Source: Lentinus brumalis
Taxonomy: Eukaryota > Basidiomycota > Agaricomycetes > Polyporales > Polyporaceae
Direction of reading: 5' to 3'
Assembly: GCA_001792895.1 (NCBI GenBank)
Contig: MARA01000009.1
Location: 868,001 to 932,000 of the forward strand
DNA: 64,000 bases
The notes under the pieces are model-generated. The model made no database searches and was not told the DNA's origin. It saw only the letters and a list, made by a program, of their open reading frames with translations. Position 1 is the first letter of the stretch; each line of letters starts with the position of its first letter. Shown piece after piece: positions 23,471 through 36,097 of this stretch. The position numbers and the translations under genes are program-made.

Positions 23471-25246
23471 CGTTAAGCAGCACGGCGGACGTCTTTGAGC
23501 CGACCTTTCTCCTCTTACTCTCTCTTTGGTGTTGACCTCACATGGCGGGCAACTCGTTGTGGAGCCGAGCTCCGGCTTTGCACATCCATCTTCTGCGGCC
23601 GACTCTTATGACTGCAGCCGTGTGGTGTCTTCTGCATGGTGACGGATACCGTAAGTGCTAAGTACCTCTGTGTCTGAGGGTTTTTATCGAGCACTATGTC
23701 CCACTCATCGTACAATTTCTGCCAGACCAGCCCACTTGCCTTCTTTGCGTCCTCTCTCACTCCCGCGTCCCCCACTGATACTACATGGGCGCCACAGTTC
23801 AAACGAATAGGTCGTCTGCTCAGGTACGCAGTCAGATCTCATTACAATGCGCACGCACGCTAACTCATGCGGTCATACATTGGATCAAATGAACGTCGCG
23901 GTATCTCTCCTCGATAACAACTTTGCATCTCGTGCTTGACAGCAGCACACCGCTCACGACGTTGATTGCGCACCTGGGACGGTCCCGGCTACGAGCACAG
24001 GGCCTCCGACAGTCAAGACTCAAAGCATGCATGGTCGAATGGACGGCGGTCAAGCCACCGGGATCTACATCTACTCACTTGAACGAACACCCGTTAGTCG
24101 ACGATAGGGTGCTGAGTACTCGAGTGCTCTATATCGGGTTCACGCGGAGGTGCGAGGCGGTGTGTCGTCCAAGGTGCGCCTCATTCTGACGGCGGTGGTG
24201 CTCATACTGATTCCACTACAGTACTCGTCCTTCCAGCTCGCGCGTGACTTCCGCACGAGTGCAGCACCAGTCGGCTAGGCAACTTCCCCTTCTCCATGTC
24301 CATGTTTGCGGTAATTACGCTCCTTTCGAACCCCTTCGTCAACGCTCCTCGTCAACGCCGCTCCCCGACGCTCGGAGCATGTCGTGGGCTAATCCTCGAT
24401 CAGAACTCGGGCAAAGCACGCACGTACGCATGGCGTGTTCGGTAGGTAGGTCGGTTGTGAATCACCTCGCCACAAGATGATGTGTTCCGATGCGGGTCGT
24501 CTCTGCGACATGGAGGATGCATCAGGGCGCAGGTCCGCCAGTGTTTAGGAGACCCAAGCTGTCCAGGACCCAGGTACGTCTGTGCGCATTCAGCCGCCAA
24601 TCCGGGTATTGATAGCAAGATATCTGTCTCACAGGCTCTAACGACGTTCCGACTCGGGAATGGACAAATGCGTTGAGAACGAGGACCCGTATACGAGTCA
24701 CCGACGAAGGATTTGCGTGGTGATGAGCAGCGAGGCCATCTCCGATGTCCTTCCAGGTCCTTGACGAGGATTGCAGTCTCCGTGTAACCGTGTTAGCGAA
24801 CTGTCTCGGCAACGTTGTCGTGCATGTTCGAACCGTCAGACGTGCATATCAAATGTTTCGCCGTCGATTGAGAACCCCTTGAGGCCGCTCTACTGCCAGA
24901 CTGCTGGCTGCGAACATACGGTAGTTGTCATAGGTTGACATTGGGAGCACTGTCGTACGCGATGTAGTAGGTACAGAAGAATGTCATAATCGGTTCGGGT
25001 AGCTTAGCCTGTGAATGGTCGTTGGGGTTGTGGTACTGGCAATCAATACGAAGACGGGGTAACGGAGTAGCGAGTTCGACGACACGTGTTACGTGTATGC
25101 TGGACAAGAGCCGTAAGTGTGATTCGGACATGGCTGCAAGGTGGCAACACACAGGAAGCTGCAGGTCAAGGCAGGCCAGAGCGGACTGCGGACTGCGGAC
25201 ATGTGCACGAGGCGGAAGAGGATCCGTCCGTCTCCAGCTCCAAGTT
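23471..25246. repeat. Duplicated block 3' of DUF6535 copy 3 (pairs with 3,560-4,960)
   Basis: Similarity to the flank of copy 1 is clearest at 24,862-24,915 and 25,013-25,065. On the plus strand a hydrophobic frame ('ILTAVVLILIPLQYSS') lies at 24,180-24,230. At the related place in copy 1 (3,890-3,950) the frame differs by an internal deletion. Possibly an eroded membrane-protein gene; no family assigned. 23,471-23,850 holds nothing recognisable. Confidence 0.35.
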
Positions 25247-28174
25247 CTAGGGGTGCGCTCCCCGGTCTCCCTGTGCAGTACCCGGGGCGCAGACCGCGAA
25301 TTCGTCGACGGTCGCGGTATAATCGGAGGACGGTGGAACACCAGGGGCCGGTTGGGCGCCCTGGTCGTTTTCTACAGCAGCTGAGGACCTGTTCGTAGAT
25401 TCTTCCACGGTCGAAGTGCGAGCAGCGAGCGGCGAAACGGCTGAGTCTGAGGATCCGTTTGCAGCCAGCTCTGTCTCAAGGGAGTGTGCATGATGTTCAC
25501 CGGTCGCCGCCCCTCGCACGCTGTCCATGAATGCGTGAGAAGCTACGGGGTTCGTGAGGTGAACGGCGGACGATGGAGATGTCGATGGTGTAGAGGATCC
25601 GGTCACTGGCACCGTTTCTGTCTGGGGGTGGGCATCCCCTTCCATGGACACCGGCCGGAGTGCAAGTGGGGCGCTGACAGAGACGTTTATCACTACATTT
25701 GGAGCCGCATCAACGTCGGAGAGTGGGTGTTTGGGCTCCGCAGATGTCGATACGAAGTTGCCGGAAGGAGTGTTCTAGATGAGGAATGGGACGGAACTTA
25801 GCAAAGATGTGCAAGGGCAGGTTCGAGGCATCCGCACCTGCCGGGGGTTGTCGAGCTCGCCCTTGAGCTTCTGAATCCACTGGTCGTTGTCCCGCATATG
25901 CTCAGGAGGCTCGTACGCATTCCGATAGCGGACGATAGTTTGTCGCAACTGTGCGGACATGAGATCTGCCCGCTCTCCATGCTGGCGAAGCGCCTCAAGA
26001 ACTTCGTGTATCCAAAAGACGTGTTCTTCCAGCCGGGGAGACGTAGATAGGAAACCTGAGAAAGCCTCCAGCGCGCGAACAATCTGAGATTGCAGCCGCT
26101 TGTACTCCCCATCATCGCACTTGTAGTCCAACCCGGTTCTTGACGGGACGCAATAGATGATGGATCGAAGAATATCCAGGGCTCGCAGAGTCATCCAGTC
26201 CTCGATGGTGGTCCCCTCGATCCCCGTGAATATGTCGTCAATATAGGCGGAGACAACTATAAGTACATCAGCTCGAAGGCGGACAACGAAACGACACAAA
26301 TATGAACTGACCTTGCTGGCGGATATCGTTTCCTATGTGCATGTCTTGAGTCGTTTTCACGACCGCCAGCAGCTCGGATATGTATATGCGATGTGCGATG
26401 TTCAGAGAGTGGGGAGGTAGTGTGTTGGGGTCGTATTCGTAGTGTCGTATGATACGTACGAGGTCAACCCAGACTAAACGTGTCGCCGGAGCGTCTGGAT
26501 GATAGTGTAGACTCGATGAACTCATGTAGTCGTACGCAGTCTTCATCGCCGCGGCCACGGTCGTTGGTGACCACGCAGTGTCATTGCTGACGACGCTCAT
26601 GAGGGCGAGGAGAGCGCTGCTCCACATGCAAGGGTGCACCGACCGCATTGGCCCCATGAGCTCGCCCTCTCCCCAATGCGCGATGTTCGCAGCCAAGATG
26701 CTTCCCAAGCACGTTCTCATCTCGTCCAGGGTAAGCTCTGTGGTGCACACAGCGGCGTGATGCAGGTAATTCGTATCCATAGAGGTCGCGTACGCGGTTG
26801 CTACCATCTCGCCGTCCAGTGTCTCTGTATGTTGGGAAACGAGCGCACTTTCCGTCCCGCGCCACGCCAGGGTGGAGGAAGTATCACATGGGAAGAGCAT
26901 CTTGCAAATACCATGCATAACTGGATGTCGGCGCATGAAAGGCCCAAAGGTTGATCCGTACTGGAAATAAAACAAAGCAGAAGTCGCGTTGTATCGACCG
27001 AGGAGCCAAGTAGACAAGTTGAGTCGAAGATGATACAGACCCTTACATGACATTCGAACCAGCTCGAAGAGTGCGCGCGATGGTGGCGAGAGGTAGGAGC
27101 AATGCGTCGCAACGCTGGGGAGAACGATGGTGGAAAAGGAGAAGGCTGCCAAGATCCCGACCAAGATGGTACCGACGGTGGCCACGGTGCTGTTGAGGTT
27201 CCACAACAGGATGAGCAACCCGGAAAAGAACAATCCGGACGCGATTTGTAGAAGGACTGGGAGAATGCTGACGATCTCCCTGACGCGCCATCGCTGCAGA
27301 CTGTTAAAACGAAGCTGGCGGAGACGGGCGGTCTGGCGCGATGTCCCTGAGACCCGGATTTGTACTCGGTGAGCCATTGCTTGACCATTATCCCGATGGA
27401 TGCGGCGGCCAAGCTCGAGATGAGGCTCGAGAACCAGAGTGTGTTGAGCACGACGACCCATAGTGGCACAGCAGGGGTAGTGGGTGTGGATTCAAGTATC
27501 AGGAAGGGGGATTGCGTGGAGTTGACGAAGGCCTGGTTCGCAGCGAAACCACTGAGCTGCGCCGAGATCCTCTCGAGGGCGACGAGGACGGGATCGGGAT
27601 CCGGGTCAGGAGTGAGGCGTTTATATAACTCGATGTTGAATGCGGTCTGGATCGCCGAGAACAAACCCGCCTGTCAGCACGACCAGCAGTCAGAAGCAGC
27701 AATCAGCATGGGCGCAATAAAACGTACGTAGACAAGCAGCGTGTCTATCTCCTTATTCCAGCGGTCGACCAGGTCATCACTGTACTCCTTCACCATCGTC
27801 GCAGTCTCCGTCCAGGCGTCCTCGCGCTCCTTATCGGTAATCACTGTTTTCCTGGCATCCCAGTATTCCTTTGCGCCCTCCAGTTATTTGCATCCACCCA
27901 GCGCAGTGCTGATAACACTCACCTCGATAGTGTTTGCGGTCTTCCATCTGGGTTCTTCGGCTGTGGCACGGTTTGGTGTCTGTATACAAGATGATGGGTC
28001 AGCCCTGCCAACTCATCGGACATAACTAATGCTTACCTGTGATGGCTCTTCCATGGGTGGTCTATTAGTTCCGCCTCCTGCCGCCTCATGTGGAGCTGCT
28101 GTGCCCGAGGCGGTAGGTGCGGGAATCACGACTCTATGCACAGGGCTGGAGGTCGTCGTTCGGTCCTCGGACAT
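25247..28174 (-). CDS. DUF6535 membrane protein, copy 3 (6 exons, about 880 aa, one frameshift)
   Basis: Exons: 28174-28037, 27979-27923, 27868-27728, 27670-26312, 26256-25838, 25774-25247; introns 54-63 nt, all GT-AG. Signature 'RWNKEIDTLLVY' / 'AGLFSAIQTAFNIELY' with four membrane helices, close to copy 1 ('ERISAQLSGF', 'QWLTEYKSG'). One reading-frame break falls in the CCC run at 27,353-27,355 (minus-strand GGG), where copy 1 has four G in the same codons. A second apparent break near 26,300 is only the fourth intron (55 nt), conserved in all copies. The last exon (175 aa) is a Ser/Thr/Ala-rich repeat tail ending at a TAG earlier than copies 1 and 2. Start ATG 28174 (MSEDRTT). It is probably a working gene if the missing base is an assembly error. 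Confidence 0.83.
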
Positions 28175-31100
28175 AGTATCGGCTGAATGGCAGAAGGCCT
28201 AGACGACGAGTGTGATGAAAGCGGATGAAGTGGACTAGGGCGATGTACGGTTGAGCTCCCTGCGGCGCATCGAGGCATGGCAGGCACGAGGCAGTAGACT
28301 CTGTACGCAGGTGCGCAGTTCTAGAATCTGTCAAAATACCCTCTTTCTCCGCAATACTGGGTGTCCCTACGACGTCGAACACCATGCTGCGCCTTAGGGG
28401 ATCTTTCAAGACTCCAACGTGCATATGGCTATTTTCAGGGAGTCGGGCGGCAATTGTGGCGAAGCGTCTTCCGGATTCCAAGAAGCTGCCATGGCAGTAC
28501 GGCGTCCACTCACTAGAACACCTACATATACCACACTGCATGCCATCCACCCGTGTCCACGCACCACCATCCTCGACCCCGGAGCCTGCTCCGATATGCC
28601 TTGCTCCTCAGCCCAAGGGAAGCTGGATCCAACGCTGCACTGTTCGCATCCGAGGCTCTTCCGTAGAGACTCAATGCGCTTAGGCGGCAGCTTATTCGGA
28701 GGCACGCAGACGGAGACCGGAGGACAGCGACAATTGCGATCGTAACGTCGAAACATCGATACCTCGGACATAACAGTATACATATGCGCGGTCCCAGGGA
28801 CACCACACGTAGATGAGTACGAGTCCAGAGCAGTGTCGTAATAGTACAATGCATACGTGGGCGTCACGATCGCATCACTCTTCTCGCCTACACATACGGC
28901 GTGAAGGAATAGGGGACGGAGAGTAGTAGACGGCAAACGGACGCAGGGTGTCTTGAGACCAGTGAGTTTGGGGCCGCACCTGGATGGAGAGAATAGCACG
29001 TATGATCTAGACGGAGAGGGCGAGACGGAGAAGGAACGATGCATGGGAGACGCCTGCACGCGGAGCCCTCCACTCCAGAAGGCGGCCGGTTCACAGATCC
29101 ACACGAGTTCGCGGCCACCTTGTTACTCGTCCCGACGGACACGTCCCACGAAAACCGAACCTCGCCAGTCTATCCCGCGATCCATGCCGACCTACGCCAC
29201 CGACGACAACAGCGACCGATATACCCCAGAGCTACCCGTGTCCCATGTGTCGTGGTGCTGCAGATCCGATACGTATTCAGGTCGGCATCTTCACCCATGA
29301 CGCTCGATGACACCGTGGCGTCCGCGAATCTGAGGACTGCTGATGTGAAAAACCCGGAGAAAGCACTACTTGTCTGAGTAGGAGGTTGACCGGTCAGCTC
29401 AGCCGTCGCTCTGTGAGAGCCTCAGCAGAGGGATATGAGGACCCGCAGACTCTTGCTCCCTGCAGTCTGACGCAATAGCTTCCTGCGCAGAGCGGGTAGG
29501 ATGGACAATCACCTACGCCTTCAGAGCGTTGGGTGTCCGCCTGGCTTGGATCCCGGTCTGAGTCTTCGCCTTCATACTCCCGTGCGCTGTTCCGTAACGA
29601 TACGCCTCAAGGAGGCAACGACGGCAGGTATCGAAGTCGAGCGGACGGAAGAACAGAAGCTCGTCAGGCTGCGACCGAAAAACTGGTATCTGCGCTGTCA
29701 GCTCGATAGCGCGTCTCCGATCGTCAAGGTGAAGGCTGGAAGAGTAGCCGAGGGGGACACGCATCATGCGACACGCAAGGCCAGGGCGAGGGCAAGCGGG
29801 GAGTATGAGAACGATGACCAGCGGCCAGTCTCCGGCTCGACCATGACGAACGGCTGGCTGCTGCAGACGCAGCAGTGCGCGATGATGTCGGGAGATCTGA
29901 AGTTCTGGGCGATGCGGCCATCCGAGCGTTGAGCTGGGTCTCTGACCGTGTCCTCCGCTGCGCTGCCTCCGTGCACCTCCGATATCGATATGAGTCTAGC
30001 GTTGTCGGCGGCAGTGACATGACCTGGCGCGCAGGGGTAGATATTGTTCTCGAGATTGCTGTGGAAGGTGGAGCGCGTGCGCAAGATCGCCGAGGGTGGT
30101 GAGCGTCCCTAGCAGGCTGATGCTCAGACGGTCGCAAATGAGCGTGCTGGTTGATGTGTGGTAGGAGAACAGATTTCGACGAACAAGCCCCTGGGCGAGA
30201 ACGCCCAATTGAACGCGAATTGAGATAGGATATGCGGAGGATTTGCTTACCGCGCGGAAACTCTGTCCTCGACACCAGATTCTCCTTCCGTACCGTGGGC
30301 TCTTCGAGCGATTATGAGCACTGAATGTTCGTCAGCACTCTGGCAAAATAGCCATGAGTCTCGTTTGCGCCTGTAGCGAACAATAACTCACCTTGGACAT
30401 TGACAACATATGGTACACTGGAAAGGGATCCGAGTATTCAAGCAATCGAGAGCGTCATCTGTGGTGCCCTTGCATTGTCGCGCTGGCTGGCAGTTCGTGT
30501 CCGCATGCGTACAATGTGACTGAGACGAAGAGATCCAAGGACGCAGACCGCGGCTAAATAGACGAACTTCGTCCGAGCCGTACGAGGACGTCGCAGCCAG
30601 AGAGGATAGCGCAAGCGAGGCTGATTTCGAAAGGCGCAAGGATGAGCAAACTTGAGCGGGTGCAGGAGACAAGTGCAGGTTAAGTTACACGCGAGGCTAT
30701 TTGGCGTTATTTGCTCCCAGTGGCTCGCAGATGCTCGATGTCCTCCCCGCCTTTCTGACCTCTGCCTTAGCTCTTCTGTCAACGCGCCTCATGACTAGGT
30801 CAATCTGGTTCGACTGTACATGGCAGAATCTCTCGCCGCTTTTTTTTCCGAACATGACAATTCGAAGTCAATCAACGATCTATCCAGCTCTCTGGCTGCG
30901 AGTCGCGACTCACGACGATCCTCTCGGCCTCCCTCGCTCTCCCTCGCTGGCCAGTCGCGCACTCGCCTGAGTCGCCTCTGAGGTAAAAGCCCGTGCGTTA
31001 CATTCGAATATTATTAAGATTTTATGCACTCGCTCATGTACTGTATCAGCCTCCCTGAATTGGTCGTCAAGCTTCAGCGTCGGACTTGCAGGCTCTTCCG

Positions 31101-31359
31101 AACGGCTGTTCCTCTTACCCGTCTCTGGGCTCCCAGCTCAAGCAGCTTCGGTATCACACCATGGAGCGCCACTCTCTATGGGCTGCCGCACTGCACCAGG
31201 GAAACGTCCGAGTTGTGGTCGCGACGTCGACGGGGTGCATGGTGCCGTAAGTTCGGGCCAAGAGCTATGGCTCTAACTTTTGAGCGTTATGCGGGCGCGT
31301 GCTGGCACCGCCTGCTCGGCGTTGTCCCAGAGTGTGTTCCCCTCTATCCTCCCACCCTC
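28175..31359. other. Upstream of DUF6535 copy 3 and F-box/WD40 copy 2; unresolved
   Basis: Partly related to 8.1-11.3 kb (see that entry). Minus-strand frames near 28,765 ('MSEVSMFRRYD') and at 30,000-30,210 look protein-like but no exon chain or known domain could be built. Both neighbouring genes start at the borders (28,174 minus and 31,360 plus). Their promoters must lie here, but no motif stands out. Confidence 0.3.
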
Positions 31360-33844
31360 ATGTCGTCACTAACCGAGCTACCTTACATCCCGCTCCAAAT
31401 CGCAGAGAACATCATCGACGTGCTCAGCAGGGATGTTCGTTCGCTCCGCAGTTGCGCCCTGATCAGTCGTGGATGGCATCCCCGCGCTCGATATCACCTC
31501 ATGACAACTATACGTGTACAGTCGCGAGACGAGCTCTTCTCCATCTGCGACTACTTCAAAACCAATCCTCATCTGGCCAGCTTGGTTCGATCTCTCTCAG
31601 TCGCTCCCGTGGAAGCAGGTTCGCTATCCCTCCTCGAGATTATACCGGTGCGCTTGGTATCGCGGCTCCCAAACCTACACAGATATGTCATGCGGAACTC
31701 CTCGACGTCAGCATTTGACATCAGGAGTAACGGCGTCCATCTCAACATCCACCGTACCACAATCGTACAAATCAGAACATATCTCCATGTGGATGCGTTG
31801 AGCTTGGGACCGCTGGAATTCAGGGCGATTGCGGAGCTTGCGCGGCTTTTGATCGCCTTGCCGTCCTTGCGATGTCTTGAGTGCATGCGCTTGCGCATCG
31901 TGAATCATCAAGGGGACTTTTGGACCGGTCCTACCGGCCTTATCCGATTTCGCGACAGGTGCAAACTGTTGTCGGAGGTCACGGTGCGGCTCCGCGCTGC
32001 GAAGCTGCTGTACTACGACACTGACTGTCTAACTAGATACGAGAGACAGATATTCATCCCGTATGCCTCATTGCCGAGATGTCCTCCTCCAGACTAGAGA
32101 CCTTGCGGTATGATTTGAACACGGTTTGTCTATCTTCTAGAGGTATATTTTGAAATGCCTGAGAGTTTACGGACAATTGCTGACCTGAAATATTGCGGAT
32201 GGGCCCCCAGACCTTCCGGAGCTGAAGAGTCTATGCTACTTGGAGTTCTTTGTGTCCTCGAAGCCCCGCAACATAGTGAATGCGATGTTATGGCCGCCTC
32301 CCGAGCCAGTATGGGGACACATGATTCGAATACTGACCACTGCAGTACCGAAGACGCTTCGCTCTGTGACAATCACCCTCACCCGCTCCCTTGTAGGCAC
32401 TTTCCGTTCGTGGGCACATCGAAACAAACCTTTGGAAAATGCCATCCTGGCGCTAGAAGAACCACATGTGAAAATATCAATATTGCAGGCAAAGCGCAAT
32501 AGACTACATTTCTGGTCGAAGATGATGTGTGGATGTTTCCCATATGTCCATGAGCGCAATGCGTTCCAAGTCGAGTGCTTTTTCGGTACGTGCAGTATGC
32601 GCTCCCTACTGTGCAGCTCCATGATTCACGCGTGCCAAGTAGGTGTGGATGGCAAGGAGCACCTCGGTCACGACGCGGCTGTGACTGCCATGGCCGTCTC
32701 CTTGGACAGTCGGTTCGTCGCTACCGCAGCAAAGGATCGATCTATCATCATATGGAGCGGAGCTGCACCCCCACAGACGAGTCTCGTTGAGATGCAAGCC
32801 ACATATCTATACGTGACGTCGCTCCTCTTCTCCGACACTGGTGACTTGCTAGCTGGCGCGCAAAGATTCGAGGTGTTCATTTGGCGCGTCACTGATGGCT
32901 GCCAGATCTTCTCTATCGGAGGCCCCGAGTGGAAGATCGCTTGTGCGTGGGGGAGGGACGGCCTCGACCGTCTCACGTTCTCCACCTTGGGCACCACCGC
33001 GTATGGTGCAGTCTCCCTGTCGGTCACAACGAGCTATATCCAGGCCGCCCGAAACGGAGATCACCATGGCAGGACACCCGTGTCCTCCTCAACATCAGGA
33101 CTCGTGCTGGCGGGCGACTCGGAGGGACCCTCCAGGGGCGATCTCATCGTGCAGTCGTCCAGCGGAAGGTTGATTGCCGCAGCTGTCCGATCTGGAGCGG
33201 CGATGTGCTACATCTGGCGGCTGGTCAACTCCACTCCGACATACGAAGCTCACCGATTAACCTACACGCGCACGGACACTCCCACCGAACCTTCCTGTGC
33301 GTCCTTCGCAAGGGAAGACATGTTCGTTGTGGGTTTCAGCGACGGCTCGATCCGCTGGTGGGACGTATCCTCCTTCCCGCTAACCACGACGGCGCCACGC
33401 GGCGTCCTCACCCGAGGCTCCAGAGTTCTTACCCTGTTGGCATCGCCTACGGCTTCCTTGCTTATCGCTCTCTTCGATGAGGACGCCACAACACCTGTGC
33501 TGGTACACACAAAATACTTCGAGGTACAAGGTCGTTCGAGCGACGCCTGCTCAACGGGTCATACCTTCCTCCACGGCCACGCAGCACCAGTCAAGGCGCT
33601 GTGCATCTCTCCGTGCGAGCGGTATGTTGCCACCGCCTCCGAGGACACCACGGTACGGTTATGGAGCACGACAGACGGATCGCTCATATGGACCTTCCGG
33701 GAGCACGACGCAGCGGTGACTCACATTCTCTTCTCGCCAGATGGAAGGACTCTCACTTCTGCGGACGAGGACGGGGAGGTTTGCATGCACTTGGTGCGCA
33801 AGTTCGTGATGTATGCCTCGCACTGCCCCGTCAAGGGTAGATGA
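31360..33844 (+). CDS. F-box/WD40 fusion protein, copy 2 (intact, 4 exons, 768 aa)
   Basis: Exons: 31360-31983, 32037-32142, 32211-32585, 32643-33844; introns 53, 68 and 57 nt in the same positions and phases as copies 1 and 3; total 769 codons. F-box at residues 1-45 ('IPLQIAENIIDVLS', 'SLRSCALISRGWH'); middle region with 'TYLHVDALSLGPLEF' and 'RNRLHFWSKMM'; WD40 repeats from about residue 370 ('LGHDAAVTAMAVSLDS', 'ISPCERYVATASEDTTVRLW', 'ILFSPDGRTLTSADEDG'). ATG 31360 (MSSLTELP) matches the start of the other copies; the open frame runs further upstream to 31,024 but that part is not conserved. The last intron (57 nt) is in frame without a stop, so a retained form would still be translated. 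Predicted role by family: substrate receptor of an SCF ubiquitin ligase; target unknown. Confidence 0.88.
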
Positions 33845-34725
33845 TGTCTTGGGGCCGCACTCGGAAGTGGGCGCATCTCAGGACCGAACGACCGTTGCTT
33901 TCCGCGGTCGATATCGGGTCGTGGTCGTGAGGACGGGATCGATGTACTTTACTAGTACAGAAGTCGAGTATCGTTGAGACTAGAGTATACAAGCTTACGG
34001 GACGCGTCAAGCAGAGCAATCCCGTACGTAAGAGCCTAGCCGCAACATACGACAGATATACATTCCTGATGTGCATGCAGAGCAAAGAAATGAGAGAAAT
34101 CTTCAATCGGCCATCGATCCCTTAGATCACCGACGAACCTTCGTACACCCACCCAGCAACGACCTCTCTCTGTAAGCGTCAGTGAGCACTTCAGCTTCGA
34201 CAAGAGCCAGCGAGTCAGCGACGCAACCTGTCCTTCCATCGAGATCATCACAATAGAACACCTACCAGGGGGGACTACAGGAACAACACAGAACGGTCAA
34301 GTGTGCAGGGAATAAATTGTATTCCACGTGCGTGAGGACACGGACAAGCGACCCCCTTCGCTGAATGCATGTTCCTCTCTATCTCGCGCCGTCCCGACAT
34401 CAGCATCTTGACCGGGAACCCTCTCTGCTGGCTCGCAGTCATGATCTCGACGTTGACCGCAGCGGACAGAGCTCGTGCACACGTTCCGCTTCTGGTCGTG
34501 TTGGGCTCGGGCTCGGTTGAGGGGGATGTTGAGGTTCAGCTACGATGGTGAGATTGGTTCGGGACAAAACATGGGGCGGAGAGAACAGTCACGACGGTTC
34601 ATGCCACCGCTCTCTGCTCAGCGGGGTGATGGTCCCGCATGTGCTGCATGCTCCCATTCGGCCGACACCAATCAAGAAGAAAGTCGTGTCCAAACCCGAG
34701 ACGTGTCTTCCGACGCTCACAGAGC
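33845..34725. other. 3' flank of F-box/WD40 copy 2; no gene
   Basis: Only short frames. Nothing recognisable apart from the possible C-terminal part of the unidentified minus-strand gene that begins to the right. Confidence 0.4.
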
Positions 34726-35850
34726 TCACAGAGCGACAGCCAGTGCATCCTCCCGACACACAGGAGCTGCATGTGCTCCCTGCAAAGAGAAATCTTCCTT
34801 CCGACCAGCTTCGCGAGTATGCGTCCCTCGCGAGCAACCGGCTTTCGGGATGGACGTCTGTAAGCACGCTCGACACAGGTTGTGTGCGACGGCTGCCATG
34901 CGCACTTCGACTTCGTGAAGCAACGTACGATGGGGGACCATTAACCAATCATTGACAACATACGGAAGCGATAGGTACAGTGGTACGGCCGGCGCAAGGA
35001 CGAGGAAGAACGAAGGTCGATGCTGAGCTCGTTGCCCGTGGCTCATCCGAGCCCATCGGCTGTCCCCCTCCGCTCCCTCCGGACCCACAGAGTAGAGAAT
35101 GTGCGAATGGGACTCACCTCATTGCCCTCGGCGTCGCGCACAATGTCTCCTGGATCGTCGGCTCATCCCACCGCATCCCTGCACAACGCCTCCTGCTCCA
35201 AACTTCCAGTTTTGAGTTCATCCACGTGGCGAATTCGGAGCGATGGTCGGGCGTGCTCGGGATGGGACCTGGTTCGACGGCGGTCTCCTCGAAGCTAGCG
35301 GCGATCCATGTCACGGTCGCAGCGGGATACTGAGTGAGCGCACGTCAGTGAATGTATCTATTTAGCCCGAGTCCGCACAGTCTGCGCATCTGCGGGTCCG
35401 AGCAGAAACGGAAACTCACATCGCAGCCTGGACGTTTTGGTTCTGCCAATGATCCCGGTCACCCTCGACTCGGAAGAGACGCGTGGGCGAGAACATGCAA
35501 GCTTGAGGATGCCGGCTAATCATCCGTAGGAATCGAGCACTATAGCATATCAGCATGCAACCGGGTGAGTGACGCACGCACGTACGCACAGCGGATGCTC
35601 TGATCGAGCGCAGCTGGACAGGGCAAATCGTACTTCGGACTAGCGAGCAAGAGGCAGCGGGACAGCATGTACTGTGCAGGTGGCAAGCAGGCAGCGCGGG
35701 TAGCAGAGCGGGCGACAGTTTTGAGCAGGAATATCATGGTCGGTGAGTGGTGAGTGAGAGCAACGGCGAGCCCGACGGCGGCGACGAGCCCACGCGCGCT
35801 CCACCGTCTCGCCTGCGGCTCGTCTTCGTCCTTTCTCTCGCACTGCAGCA
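34726..35850 (-). CDS. Unidentified multi-exon gene or remnant, copy 1
   Basis: Minus-strand pieces look like exons: near 35,645-35,740 'YMLSRCLLLASPKYDLPC'; 35,415-35,535 'QACMFSPTRLFRVEGD' ending at a GTGAGT donor near 35,422; 35,105-35,335 'YPAATVTWIAASFEE' to 'RRCAGMRWDEPTIQE' ending at a GTGAGT donor near 35,118; then a hydrophobic stretch 'FFLVLAPAVPLYLSLPYVV' near 34,960-35,015. A second copy lies at 63,100-64,000 with 'QACMYSPTRLL' and 'RCAGMRRDGRTTQE', so the blocks are duplicated. Indels between the copies suggest that at least one is decayed. The Arg/Trp cluster before a membrane segment is loosely like basidiomycete wax-synthase-type membrane acyltransferases, but this is too weak to assign. 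Exon limits are approximate. Confidence 0.3.
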
Positions 35851-36081
35851 AGCAGATAAGCAGTCAGGTATGTACTATTATGTCGTTTTAAATGGGGAGC
35901 GGATGCTGCAGACCATCGAGCTCACTGCATACACATAGCGACGAACGGGACGTGTTCGACTCGGCTGGACAACGTCGTCAGCCTTGGTCACACGTCTCCA
36001 ACCATTTCTTATGCGGATTGCTCTGTTTGTACTCGTTGGTCGCGGCGCACACGCCCATGGACTCGTCTCGCGCCTCACCCT

Positions 36082-36097
36082 GATCAATATCAGGTTC
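36082..36097. repeat. Left 16-bp target-site duplication of the LINE
   Basis: GATCAATATCAGGTTC, identical to 55,264-55,279, which follows the poly(A) tail. The flanks outside the 16 bases differ. Host DNA continues from here to 55,280 once the insertion is removed. Confidence 0.85.

Noticed and set aside
26257..26311. Apparent frameshift in DUF6535 copy 3
   Set aside because: The same place in all three copies has GT-AG borders, a branch-like GCT(A/G)ATG and the same phase, with lengths 60, 52 and 55. It is an intron, not a frameshift.
27045..27065. tRNA-like box 'GGTTCGAATG' on the minus strand
   Set aside because: It lies in the coding exon of DUF6535 copy 3 and no tRNA fold surrounds it.
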